Shown: one piece after another, positions 9,222 to 19,716 of the stretch
How the letters are laid out: the number at the start of each line of letters is the position of its first letter
Numbering within the stretch: position 1 is the stretch's first letter
Assembly (NCBI GenBank): GCA_036897625.1
Contig: JAYMTA010001442.1
Location: 1-20,022, forward strand
Reading direction: 5' to 3'
DNA from: Pelargonium cotyledonis
Taxonomy: Eukaryota; Streptophyta; Magnoliopsida; Geraniales; Geraniaceae
DNA length: 20,022 bases
Made by a program: the position numbers and the translations under genes
Notes under the pieces: generated by a model
Database searches by the model: none
What the model saw: only the letters and a program-made list of their open reading frames with translations
What the model was told of the DNA's origin: nothing

Positions 9222-10230
9222 GGGGAGAGACTATTTTACTTATTCTTACAAACAAAATGTTGTCGTGAAGATAACTTTCAAAAAATACGTGTATAATGTC
9301 TGCTACAGCTGCCAACTCAAGTTTGTTTTGACTGAATAAAGATATTATGTGATGGTTGTCGAATATTTGATCTGCTTTCCAAACATTACATATATATAAG
9401 GATGTTCAACTGGACCGACTCGTATGACCCGCTGACCCAACTACATCCAAACACGGACTGATCCCAATCGGTCTATTCTGGTTCTCTTTTTCTCATTCAA
9501 ACAATGATCTTCTGAAAGAAAGAGTCCAACCTAAGTGAAAGATAATATGATCATGGAAGAAGCAACAGATGGTACCTTCATTGTGGACTGATAGAAAAAA
9601 GATCTTTGGATATGAGGATGTAAGTGGGGACTTGTTGAGTTAGATGCCATGCCATTATGCTAAAACTTAATCTTATCACTCTTGCTCAATTTTTAGTGGA
9701 CAAATAGTTCAAAGAAAGTGAGTATCGAGTTTTGATCCATTAAGTGTTTCATTGAGAGGGATGGCTAAGTGATAAGTTAATAAGAAATGGTTAAAGCGGA
9801 CATTCTAGATTTGTTGATGTCTTCTCCACGTGTTGGATAAATTGAGGTTAAAATTGCTCAAAGTGTTGAAGTACATTGTAGCTGGTCGATGTACAATGGT
9901 TATGTACGTTTGGCTTCGGTCTTTGTGTCTTGCCCACATGATCTGTGCGAGACAACACACTATTAAACAAGTATCGGGAGTGATTTCAGGATGCAACCTC
10001 AAACGTGAGAATGAGATCCTAGCCATAATATACAAAACCTCCTGAGAATACCCATAAATTTCAACTATATGATGCGGAAGAGTCTTTATATATTCTCCGA
10101 ATTGATGATTGATCGACTTTGCACACCCCTAAATTATCTGCTTCTCAATGTTTCCAGAATTACATCCTCAACTCACATATGCCTACTTCTCAATTAATAA
10201 TACCTTTTATCGTGGTTTTACCATTCCATT
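9222..10230. other. Intergenic, no supported gene
   Basis: AT-rich sequence between two retroposons. Overlapping opposite-strand frames at 9805-10045 (71 and 76 codons) share no recognisable motif and have no exon neighbours. The moderately GC-richer part (about 9830-10020) could be old transposon or gene debris. Confidence 0.45.
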
Positions 10231-10365
10231 CATTTATTGTAACAAGACTACTGATTGTTTACTGGTAATATCTAGAAATCACTAGTATACTCTTACAAAT
10301 CAGTACATTTATTGAAACAAAATTATCTATTGTTTACTAGTAATCTCCAGAAAATATTAATAAAT
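10231..10365. repeat. Imperfect 75-bp tandem duplication
   Basis: CATTTATTGTAACAA at 10231 recurs as CATTTATTGAAACAA at 10306. The following sequence (GATTGTTTACTGGTAAT, then CTAGAAA) recurs as TATTGTTTACTAGTAAT, then CCAGAAA. The period is 75 bp over at least 55 bp of alignment. From about 10370 to 10632 the sequence is extremely AT-rich with homopolymer runs and no gene. Confidence 0.65.
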
Positions 10366-10632
10366 GATATACATTAACCCAGGAATTCATTTATTATTTT
10401 TTTTTGTGAAAACAAAAATCTAAAGTAATTATTTTTTAAATAATTGTTTCTTTTTTATAAAAGCAAATGAGCGGAATTCATTTTTTAATTTTTAAATGAA
10501 AATAAATACTTTTTTTCTTTTTTTATAAAGTAAATGTTAAATAAAACTAAAAAATGAATTTTAAATACTATATCAATAATGAATTATTAAATTAAATTTG
10601 TTAAAAATATTGTTACTTTAGATGTATTTACC

Positions 10633-10646
10633 TAATTTACTTTTAA
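10633..10646. repeat. Left 14-bp LINE target-site duplication
   Basis: TAATTTACTTTTAA occurs here and again at 11582-11595, directly after the poly(A) tail of the LINE. A perfect 14-bp duplication is typical of target-primed reverse transcription. Confidence 0.85.
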
Positions 10647-11581
10647 CATTTTCTATGGAAAGTTTTGTCGGGATCTCTTCCGGGTAGTCTTTTTTTTCGT
10701 AGGGAGGACGTGTCTCCACTTTGCCCAAGATGTTGATTCAAAATGGAGACGTTTAGTCACGCAGTTCTTCATTGGAACTTGCTGGGTTTGGGGGGAATTG
10801 CATACGCTAGTGGTTTAGTGGAAGATTGGCTATTGATGATCATGGCCCGAAATGACAGCTATTTGCTGGTTCGAGCTTGTTACTTAGTGTGGAGTATTTA
10901 GAAGAACCGAAATGAGGGCGTTTGGAACTAAGTCTGACTGGACGTTGCAGGCACCTATTTGTTGTCATCTTCAATGGTTCAATGTTTGGAAAAATGCTTG
11001 CATGGAGGCGCGACATGGGAATGTTCCGATTCGACCTGAGAGGGAGAAGGCTGGCACAATTTGGAAGTGGCCCTCAACACCATTATCAAAGTTAACACAA
11101 ATGGTGTTATCTTTGCTGTAGTGGACCAATCTGGTGGGGTTGGATAGCGCAGGATTACTCCTGGTTCGGGTGTGGGGGTGGTGGTTGGGGACAGCTGGCC
11201 GGGTTCGATGGTCCCGAGTTTTGTTGAGGCGTTGGCTATTAGGGAGGCGTTGTCATGGATGAAGACTCAAAGAAGGTACAACGTTATCATTTAGTCAGAA
11301 GCGAGCTTGGTTGTGCAAGCGATGAAGACTGGAGAGAGGATTCCAATGCTTTGGATCTTGTTATTGGTGACATTTTGTCATTTACATCTAGTTTTACTAG
11401 TCTAGAGTTTGTGTGTTCGTCGATCGGCGAATGAAGCGACTCATCTTTTAACTCGGTCATCTACCAGTGTTTTGGAATTAGATAGCTGGTTGGGATCTTT
11501 ATGTTCAATTGATTTATCTGTTGTAATCCTTACGGATTCTTTGAATTAATAATAATACTTTCTTTTGCTCTTAAAAAAAAA
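10647..11581 (+). mobile_element. 5'-truncated L1-type LINE remnant with degenerate RT zinc-knuckle and RNase H domain
   Basis: The 935-bp insertion has a perfect 14-bp target duplication on both sides and a 9-base A tail (11573-11581), so it is a 5'-truncated non-LTR retrotransposon. Broken coding sequence can be followed in the plus direction: a CPRC then H.VLH zinc-knuckle-like piece near 10720-10780 (zf-RVT), an RNDSYL...VW..RN.G.WN stretch near 10850-10925, an RNase H-like start (KVNTNGV then GGVG) near 11090-11150, VEALAIREALSWMKTQRR near 11226-11280, then SLVVQAMKTGER, and finally VRRSANEATHLLTRSS near 11410-11465. This order matches the C-terminal end of plant L1 ORF2 proteins carrying an RNase H domain. 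Stop codons and frame changes interrupt it, so it is dead. The short frame at 10912-11121 is part of it. Confidence 0.85.
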
Positions 11582-11595
11582 TAATTTACTTTTAA
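11582..11595. repeat. Right 14-bp LINE target-site duplication
   Basis: Exact copy of 10633-10646, immediately after the A tail. Confidence 0.85.
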
Positions 11596-12101
11596 TTTTT
11601 TATATATATAAAAAAAACAGTTAAAGCAGAGTATATAAGATTTAAAAAAAAAAAAAAAAAACAGAGTGTATATATTGAATTTGAATTGAAAAGCAAATAC
11701 AGGTCGTTAAATGTTAAAAGAGTGTTGCGATTGGTCAAAAGCTAGCTATCTAGCTGTTTGTGGCTGTAGCCTAACTGTCCTAAAAACTTCTCCAACGACG
11801 TCGTATCACCTCTGGCCGACATAATTGCTTCCCAACCGCGCTCTTTACACTGCTTCCAGTTCCACCCGCTTTACCTGTCGGCATGCTTTAACTACACTAC
11901 ACATCCAATCCACCGTTTGATCACAACTGTATTCAGATCGAACGGCTCAGATGCAACCACGCATTTCATAGGAATGACCGAGCGTAGCATAGCACGACCT
12001 CCAGCTGGTATAAGGAGCCCACGTCGAGCCACTCTTTGAATCCAACGTTACCAAATTCAGATAACCATAAAAAAAAAAAACATTGGATTCTGAGAGCGTA
12101 A
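11596..12101 (+). promoter_or_regulatory. Upstream region and promoter of the remorin gene
   Basis: About 500 bp separates the LINE duplication from the remorin ATG. A TATA-like element, TATAAGG (12009-12015), lies about 90 bp before the ATG; a start site about 30 bp further on would give a short 5' leader of roughly 60 nt that includes an A run (12069-12080). An ACGT core lies just after the TATA element (12019-12023), and GATTGGTCAA (CCAAT-type, reverse, plus a W-box-like TTGACC on the opposite strand) lies near 11730. These are sequence matches only. Confidence 0.4.
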
Positions 12102-14816
12102 ATGGCGGAGGAGAAGCCAAAGATGGTCGAGTCCGAATCGCCGGCGGCACCTGTTACCGACGTCGTCGCGGTGGCTCCACCGCCGGAAGTGAAACCCGAT
12201 GACAACAAAGCTTTAGCTGTCATCGAGAGTAAGCTCTTAATCACAGATTCTTGCTCTATGAATTGTGAATTTATCAATTTAATTAGCTGTTTTAGAGAAG
12301 TTTTGTGATTGATTAGTAACTTGATTATGTAAATTTCCAGAGCTCTTCACAATTAGTAACTGATGATATTGCTGAGAAATTGAAATTATTGAACAATTTT
12401 GTAGAGTAATTTTTACTCGGTGAAGCCAATTTGGAGATTTATGATCTGTAATATCTCTTTTACGACAAACACAGAGTAGGGCAAGTGATTGATTTCACTT
12501 GTTTCTCGTAGTCTCGGTGTTTCTATGCTTGCTGATAAAATAATAATATATAATATATCTCTTTTACAGATTTGGAAACAGTATGATTCTTTCAATTATC
12601 AAGTAATAGTCCAAAAAGTTATAGAGGGAAACACTTTATCTTTTTATTTTCTAAGGAATTTTTATGTTCTTCTCTCCTTAATTTGGAGAAGGAATTAGGA
12701 TGTCCCTTTCACATGAAGCTTTTTCCTTAAAGGTGCTCAATTGCATCATTTCACATTATACTGTCTGGACGGGACATTATTGGGCATTACAGCTCATCGC
12801 AATCATTTAAGCGTACGTATAAATGCTAATTAGTAATCATACATGTTAATTCTCTGATAATACTGTTTCTAAATTATCGAGGTTACTATACACTTTAGCG
12901 AGCCTTGTTACCTGTTTTACTTTATGCTATTATAACATCTTCAAGCGGTGAAAACTTTTTTAGAACTTACGTTGGGTCTTGCTGTGTTGAGAAAATACTG
13001 TCCAAATCAAGTTGGGAAAAAAGGAGGTTTGGGACACTATTGTTCTATTATCTAAACTTGGGAAAATGTAAGTGGGATGATAAAGATGGTGCTTTGAATG
13101 CTTGACATTGTGTACTAATTGACATGACTTATAAAATGATTATAAATGGATTGGAAACCACTGTGACGAGTGGGCCATACAAACTGTCAAATATTGTAAA
13201 TTTAACATTTCAACCTTCTTTCTTGTACACTCCATTTCATAGCACAACAAATTGTTTCTTAGCTTGTTATTTTTCGGCTGGAATTGAATTACAACTTAGT
13301 TTCCTTGAGCATTTTTGTTAATTATTACAGCAAATAATGTCCAATGTAACGTTATTTCCTGCAACTTCCATTTGGTAGCTTATTTTATGTAGAACGAAAG
13401 TGACATATCAGCTATTGTTTTAAATTATGTTTGTTACTTATTGTAATTGGAAGGTGTACTTGTTACGTTCCTTAAACTAGATACTTTGTTTTGATATTCC
13501 TGTCTAATCCATTTAGCCAGAAGTTTTTAGTAATTGAGTTTTGGCAAAAGAATGGAGTGTTAATGACTTTGTGTAATTCCCTTGTTTTCCGCACATTCCA
13601 GATTCTGAAGGAAAGAAGAGTTCAAAAGGGTCACTTGACAGAGGTACGTGTCGAGAATTTAGTTCTAGTATGTTATCAGTTGGTTACAAAGATGAATAGA
13701 ACAGTTGCATGTCCCCGGAAATTAAACGTAGTTCACTTTAAACAATTGTTAACCCCGTTGATGTTTTGTTGCATCTCGAACGAGTTTGTAAATCTCTCAG
13801 GGATTATTTAAATTAATGGAAACTGCATGTCATGTTTGTTCTAAAAATTTCAGTCAATATATTATGAATTTGATCATATTCCACTTTTGCCAAAACTCTA
13901 TGGGGATTAGTATAATGTTGCTAGCCTTGTATCTCTATATTCCAAATTAATAACAAGGTCCTCTTGTTATCTTTTTCCAGACATTGCTCTTGCCGGGCTT
14001 GAAAAAGAGAAAAGGTTGTCTTTTATCAAAGCTTGGGAAGAGAGTGAAAAAACAAAAGCAGAGAACAAGTAAGTTGTTAATTCCAATGCAATCTCCTGTC
14101 GGTTTTACTCCGGTTGGCATGTAGCTAAATTTAACTTTGGTCATCAGAAACATTAATTATCAAAAGACTCTTAAGTATTATTGAACAAATAATGGTTAGT
14201 GAGCTTTGCTCATATCATGAAAGTAGAATTGCAGTCTGATAAGGTAGTCCATTTTGATTTCAACTTTCTTGTGGGGATTCAGCTGGTTCAATGCCGGAAT
14301 TTCTTAATAGGCCCCAACTTGTTTGAGAAGGAAATATTGAAATTTGATACGAGTTGAGCTTGTGCTAAGTTGAACAATTGCTGAAACTATTGAACAGGGC
14401 CCAGAAAAATCTGTCTGCTGTTGCTACATGGGAAAGCAGCAAGAAAGCAAATCTAGAAGCCAAACTGAGAAAAGTTGAGGTAACCAGTTAATTCGAGAAG
14501 AGATTTCCGAAGAGGAACTTTCTGTTAAATATAAGATGCAGCAAATCGGAAGAGGATTTTGCGCCTCTATTGCTGAACTATTAGATTGATTGTTAACATA
14601 TTGAACAATGATTAATGGCAGGAAGCATTGGAGAGGAAGAAGGCCGAATATGCAGAGAAAATGAAAAACCAGGTCGCCTTGATTCACAAGCAAGCCGAAG
14701 AAAAGAGAGCAATGGTTGAGGCGAGACGCGGGGAAGAAATGCTCAAGGCAGAGGAGTTGGCAGCCAAACACCGCGCCACCGGTACCACTCCCAAGAAGCT
14801 TCTCGGTTGCTTTTAA
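12102..14816 (+). CDS. REM1: Group 1 remorin, five exons, 177 aa
   Basis: Remorins are plant-specific proteins bound to the inner face of the plasma membrane, where they oligomerise and organise nanodomains and plasmodesmata; group 1 members affect virus movement and immune signalling. Exons: 12102-12228, 13602-13643, 13981-14068, 14398-14479, 14622-14816, all with GT-AG introns and matching phases, total 534 nt. The start (MAEEKPKMVE) is the first in-frame ATG and fits the family. Residues 1-56 are the variable Pro/Ala-rich, disordered Remorin_N part (APPPEVKPDD). Residues from about 57 to 170 form the Remorin_C coiled coil (LEKEKRLSFIKAWEESEKTK, WESSKKANLEAKLRKVEE, RKKAEYAEKMKNQVALIHK). The end TGTTPKKLLGCF is the membrane anchor, with Cys176 the expected S-acylation site. 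Exon 2 is only 42 nt and intron 1 is about 1.37 kb. Length matches group 1. The paralogue number within group 1 cannot be fixed. Confidence 0.95.
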
Positions 14817-16384
14817 TCGCATCAAATTTTCAAACTTTTTGGCCTCCCAGTCTCTTCTACAAGAATAAGCTCGTTTTTTTTTTTTCCGATTTTCATCTGT
14901 ATATTTAGTTTCTCTTTCTCTTGTTTGTTCTTTTGTGTGTTTTTGAGTGTGCAACTTCATTGAAAATGATTAAATGTTCATTTTTGTATCATGTATGTGT
15001 GTATAGGAGTAGCAAGTCCTATTAATTGTTGGAAAAAAAAAACAGGTTTTTATTATGTTCAATCCAGTTTGCAGTTTGGCCACAAATATTTATGTATAAT
15101 TTAATGTTCTAATACTACATAGATTTTACAATTCTATATATATATATGTTTGTATATAATTGCATTATTGTCCTAGAATCTTGATTTTCTACCGTTATGT
15201 TTTGACTCTTTTTAACTCTTGAATAGACAAGTCGAAGCAAACCAAAATATGAAAAACAGATGCTCCCTCCAAATGAGCAAACAGCTTGACCTGTAAAATT
15301 TAGCAGACCAAAACATCAACATCCATGTTTCCTACAAATGTTCAGACAGCTTTGTAAATCATAACATACTATCAATTTCAATTAATGAACAGAACACATC
15401 TATTTCACTATAATTATAATTTTTGTTTACATGTATTTGGAAATGAATGTTTACTTATAAGTGCTTGTTGGGTGACATTACTCCATATTTTAACGAGCTA
15501 TCACGTTAGGTTAAAGTGTATTTTAAAAGTCCGGTGAAAATTACCATCTTTCAACTAGAGCTTCTTCATGTCTCCTAGAAGTTGACATACTTAGCATCCA
15601 CCATCAACGATGAAAGGCCAGAGCAAGAGTTAATTGTGGCTTCAATTTTGTGTTACTAAGTTTATTAAGGTATAAGACCTTATTTAGTCATTGAATTTTC
15701 GTGTTTTGAACTAATTTAGTCTTTAATTTTTTTTAAACAAAACATAGTCTTGAATTTTCTTGTTTCGACTTAATTAGGTCTAAGAATTTTTTTTACCCGA
15801 AATGGTCCCTCAACTTTCAAATATTACCCAATTTGGTCCCTAAACCTTTGATGCAAAATCTCAAGAGTCTAATTTACTCCCTTTTACTGCCAAAAGAAAA
15901 ATGCACCCTTCTACTTCATTGTTCTTCTAAAAAAATTTCTTATAACTAATAAGTAATCAACAACAACAACATAAAAAAAAATCATTCACTTTTGGAACAA
16001 TATTTTTTATAGAGTGAAGTCAGTGAACATTTATTTTATTTGATCAGTAACATGGACACTGCTGGCAGAAATTGCCTAAACATAGTTAACATATACACAT
16101 AAATAGTAGAGTTCATATATAATTATATCACCAAAATAGTCAAGAGTTGATGGCAATACATTGTAGCCTAATCATAGAGTTTCATTCGGTACACAAATAT
16201 ATAAATATAAGCTTTGTTTATATATATAGACTTAAAACAAATTTGATCTTACAAATGACACCTAGAGCTTCAAGTACCAAAAACCTCTACTAGTCGCCAT
16301 GGATAGTAACCAAAAAAACTTCCCTTTGGCTCCAAGATATATACTAATGCATGCTCGTAAGGGCTGAGACGAAGGAGCTATGCA
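14817..16384. other. Convergent 3' intergenic region between remorin and MYB
   Basis: The two genes point at each other across about 1.57 kb. The first few hundred bases should hold the remorin 3' UTR; the last few hundred, on the minus strand, the MYB 3' UTR, which includes a TGCATGC motif near 16348. The middle is AT-rich with a TA microsatellite (about 15135-15147) and an interspersed-repeat-like stretch around 15660-15890. No gene is visible. Confidence 0.6.
15660..15890. repeat. Interspersed repeat-like block with TAGTC.TTGAATTTTC and GGTCCCT units
   Basis: Related units recur: TAGTCATTGAATTTTCGTGTT (about 15685) and TAGTCTTGAATTTTCTTGTTT (about 15746), then ATGGTCCCTCAACTTTC (about 15804) and TTGGTCCCTAAACCTTT (about 15833). 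Sequences of the type 'ttagtcc/ggtccct.aactttc' are common in dispersed plant repeats. I cannot define the ends or assign a class. Confidence 0.5.
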
Positions 16385-18516
16385 TCAACATTGCAATAGA
16401 TGAGTGTTGATGCTCATGTTTCCTTCCAAGAAGCTCATGTCGTCGTTGATCGGATAATCCAATAGCAGTTGGAGAGTAATGTCCGATGAATCCTCATACT
16501 CGTACTCGTTACAGCTCGAGGCCTCTGACCCGCATACCGCGTCCTCAGTATATGATGATTTGCACTCCAAGTCCTCGTTCCTCATGCTCGTTGTGGTGGA
16601 CGAACCGGCCAAGGCGTGGCCTACCTCAGCGGAGATGGCTGAAACTGATCCACATTTAGTTGTTGAAGATACCTGAGAAACAGGGCTCTCACAAGCCTCG
16701 GCTTTCACTCCCTGGATCTTGATTTTCCGAAATGACTCCCCGACTTCAGAGTTCCACATGCGTAGGAAATAGTCTGGACCGTTGGTGCTTGGTTTCTCCT
16801 CAAGAGGCGGATTGAAGAGCAATGACTCCCTTGAAAGCCGGGCCTCGGCTTCAAGCCTTGCACTCTCCCACTGTGTCATGTGACGGGTGATGGGGGAAGC
16901 GGGTGCTATGGGGGTTGATCCTTGAGAGTGAACAGGCTCGTGAGTTTGCGGGTTGAGGCCCATGCAAATCAGGCGTTTCTTCAGGTGGGTGTTCCATAAG
17001 TTCTTGATTTCATTATCCGTCCTCCCCGGTAACTGTGACGCAATGGCAGCCCACCTAAGAGTTAAGTATGTTCGTATGGGTTAAAAACAGCACAAGGCTT
17101 AGAACTACATCATACTTAACGTTAAAGCGCATCAACCAAATCTAATAAAGATGAAACAACCGTTCCACGAATTGCAGCATAAGGAACATCAAACAAATCA
17201 TCAAAGTTCAACATAGTTATTCATAATTAACCAACCAATGTTCCAAAATTGTTTGATCTAGGCAAAATGAGGTTAATAGAATACCTGTTTCCGAGAATCC
17301 CATGAAACTGAATGACAAGCTTCTCCTCCTCAGTAGTGAAGGGTCCGCGCTTGATGTCGGGGCGAAGATAGTTGGTCCACCTCAGGCGGCAGCTCTTCCC
17401 GCAGCGAAGAAGGCCTGACCAGAAAGAAAACCGTCATAATCAACAGAAATGAGAACAGGAAGACTAGATGTTTTCAAGAATTTCTAATGAAGCACCTGAG
17501 GATACCCATTTGAAATAAAAGACACAATTTCTTAAACCCTCTCATTGGTTTGGAAGTTGCAAAAGAATGACAAACAAAATGCCAATAAATGGTCTCATGA
17601 ATAAGGCTCTACTTCTAGCTTGATTTTGATTAAGGAAATCTAATAAATGCATCCCTAAAAGCAACATGCTTTAAATTTGTCAACGCAGCAAGAAAAGCTG
17701 AAATGCACAACAAGGTTACTAAAAATACATGATATAAATGCCACAAAACTTAAGCCAAAGTTGCCAATTTGTAGGCATTTGAAACTAATGCAACTCACAA
17801 ACAACATCAGATTTTAAGTTTTCTCTTCCTCTCTTCTGTTCATTTGTCTCAGCAATCAAACAAAAGTTCCAAAACTTCCAGTCTATACCATAGACTGAAC
17901 TCCAAGAAACCTAGTCTCTAAGAAATTAACCAAAACATTTTCTTGGGTTTTCTCAGTAAAATCCATTGACCCATTTGAGAAGAAGGTAAATTGATCAAAA
18001 TACCCCTTTCAAAATCCAAAATTTTCAAGAACTTCATGAAAATACATGTCTTCAAAAACACCCCCAAACAGCCAAATCCCAACCCATGTCACAAAACTAG
18101 ATCAAATAAGAAAGTTACCAGCAAATCAAACTTGTTATACAGGAGGAGCAAAACCAGAGCTCCAAAACCCCCCAAAACATACAAACCAGATACAACCCAT
18201 CAAGTGACAAGTGAGAAAGTTCATTCATTTGGCTAAAAGCACAACGAGTTGACTCAGTAAAGTTGTCAACAACAACAATAACAGCAGAACAAATCATGGG
18301 CATTGCTTGATTTGCATTTCAGAAGTACCAACAACAAAATAAAAAATCAAAACTTTTTTACAAACATAAAAGAAAATAGAAACCTGCAAGTTTGGGAAGA
18401 GAGCGCCAGCTTCCATGGCCATTCCTCTTGATGTAATCAACAAGAATCTCATCTTCCTCAGGTGTCCAAGGCCCTTTCTTGAGACCCTTCTTGTCACAGC
18501 ATGGACTCCTCCCCAT
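16385..18516 (-). CDS. MYB17: R2R3-MYB transcription factor, subgroup 9, MYB17-like, three exons, 310 aa
   Basis: A nuclear DNA-binding regulator. Subgroup 9 contains MYB16/MYB106 (MIXTA-like, epidermal cell shape and cuticle) and MYB17 (floral meristem identity in Arabidopsis). Exons (minus): 18516-18384 (133 nt), 17414-17285 (130 nt), 17054-16385 (670 nt), the standard R2R3-MYB split, with GT-AG introns of 969 and 230 bp. The start [18 protein letters not shown] is typical. R2 tryptophans are 17, 37 and 57; R3 has Phe70, Trp89 and Trp108. The bHLH-binding signature in R3 is absent, as expected for this subgroup. The subgroup 9 motif follows the DNA-binding domain: [20 protein letters not shown] (residues 149-168). 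Further on are [14 protein letters not shown] and an acidic, Tyr/Ser-rich C-terminus ending near [14 protein letters not shown]. These C-terminal blocks favour MYB17 over the longer MIXTA-like members; that choice is from memory and less sure than the subgroup. Confidence 0.93.
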
Positions 18517-19260
18517 ATCTCACAACACCCAATAGCAAAGTACTCCAATTTATTGATTGTCCGGCAATCAAAGATCGATAAAAACACTCAAGAGAGAGCT
18601 TTAAATAAAAAAGCAAGCAAGACCCACAATTTTGACATTGGGGGTGAGAGAGAGGGTGTAAATGAGTGACACGACCTGTGAATCGAATCAAGGAAACAGA
18701 AGAGGTGCTTTAAATGCTCTGTTTTTGCTCTGTTTTCTATGTGATCTTTATCCGGGAAAAAAAATTATAAAAAATTGGAGAAAAGTGATGGACATTATTG
18801 AAAAAAGGACATGAGCAAGTTTCAATTCAATCTGTGCATCTGCATTAAATTGTGTGGAGAGAGGAGATTAAATAAATGAGGGGTAGTGTTGTGGGGTTGC
18901 TGTTTTTCAAATTGCACAGAAGAGGAGAGAGAGACAGAGAAGTGAAAGGGAAGTGCATTAATGGCGGATTCTTACAGATATGACAGAGTAGGGTTCAATG
19001 GAGAGAGAGACATAAATGCAAGGGACAGTGACAACAAGCTCACAGTACGGACACATTTATAAACTACAACGCATGATTTCAAAAATCAAAATCAAAATGG
19101 CAAAACTCTTTTTTTTTTTTCTTTTTTCAAATTTTTTTGTTGTTCTTGTGATGTGAGTCGACTTGTTAGATTAACAAGACGTTAGAGCGAGTTTTGGCCT
19201 CCAACTTGCATACCACCTTGGAGCATAAGCAATGAAGCTACTCAATTTGAGTCCGATACG
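18517..19260 (-). promoter_or_regulatory. Promoter and 5' leader of the MYB gene
   Basis: No gene is visible in this stretch upstream of the MYB start. On the minus strand, TATTTAAAG-type sequence occurs near 18600 and TTTAAA at 18709-18714; either could be a TATA element, at about 85 or 195 bp before the ATG. Several GA-rich tracts (18590-18600, 18645-18655, 18923-18945, 19002-19010) read as CT-rich on the coding strand, as often seen in plant core promoters and leaders. A T-rich run lies at about 19109-19140. Confidence 0.35.
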
Positions 19261-19271
19261 TATTATTTACA

Positions 19272-19716
19272 GAAAAAATTACATATATTTATTTTATAGT
19301 TTACATTTTCAAAACGTGTTTATCTTCAACTTTAGTATGTAATTATTATCGTTTATGTATTATGTCACTTAACTTTCTGTTTATAATTTTTTGTTAAAAT
19401 TAACGGAATATTTTAAAATTTTAATCATGTTCCCAGCACATGACCGATATTTTTTTGAAATGATAAAATTGTTCTTCACTATATTACCTTTTTTCTTCAT
19501 TAAGAACATGTTCATTATACTTTACCGAAAAATTCATAATTTCCATGAAATCTTCAGGTGTCACCGGAAATTATTTTTAATATCAAATATTAAATTTTGT
19601 ACCAAAATTTGATTTTAATCTGTGTTATTAACAAATTATACAAATACGAATCTTTAAATTTCATTAATCCATTATAGTTAAACCAATTTTTAATTCGAAA
19701 AAAAATTGAACCATTG
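19272..19716. mobile_element. Second, partial copy of the Mutator-like family
   Basis: This stretch is related to the 7339-8300 element in the same orientation. Shared landmarks with its left interior: GTTAAAATTAAC, ATCATGTtCCcAcACATG, CTTCACTATATTAC, TTCTTCAT, GAACATGTTCAT and CACCGAAAA in the same order (about 19395-19530 here, 7390-7530 there). The left 110 bp also match the reverse complement of the right end of that element, including ACTTTAGT.TGTAA and TATTATGTcA..TAACT, and so preserve a fuller inverted end than the first copy does. The right end is not found; it may lie beyond the window or be lost. Confidence 0.6.

Noticed and set aside
9805..10045. Opposite-strand frames of 76 and 71 codons
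   Set aside because: Neither has a recognisable motif, and they overlap each other; nothing favours either as coding.
10912..11121. Plus-strand 69-codon frame as an independent gene
   Set aside because: It lies wholly inside the dead LINE, in a different frame from the RNase H remnant for part of its length.
14424..14960. Minus-strand 178-codon frame
   Set aside because: It is the antisense shadow of the last two remorin exons, whose sense translation is unmistakable.
4103..18516. A functional cluster linking TAD1, remorin and MYB
   Set aside because: The three products act in tRNA editing, membrane scaffolding and transcription, with mixed orientation and transposons between them. Nothing indicates joint function.
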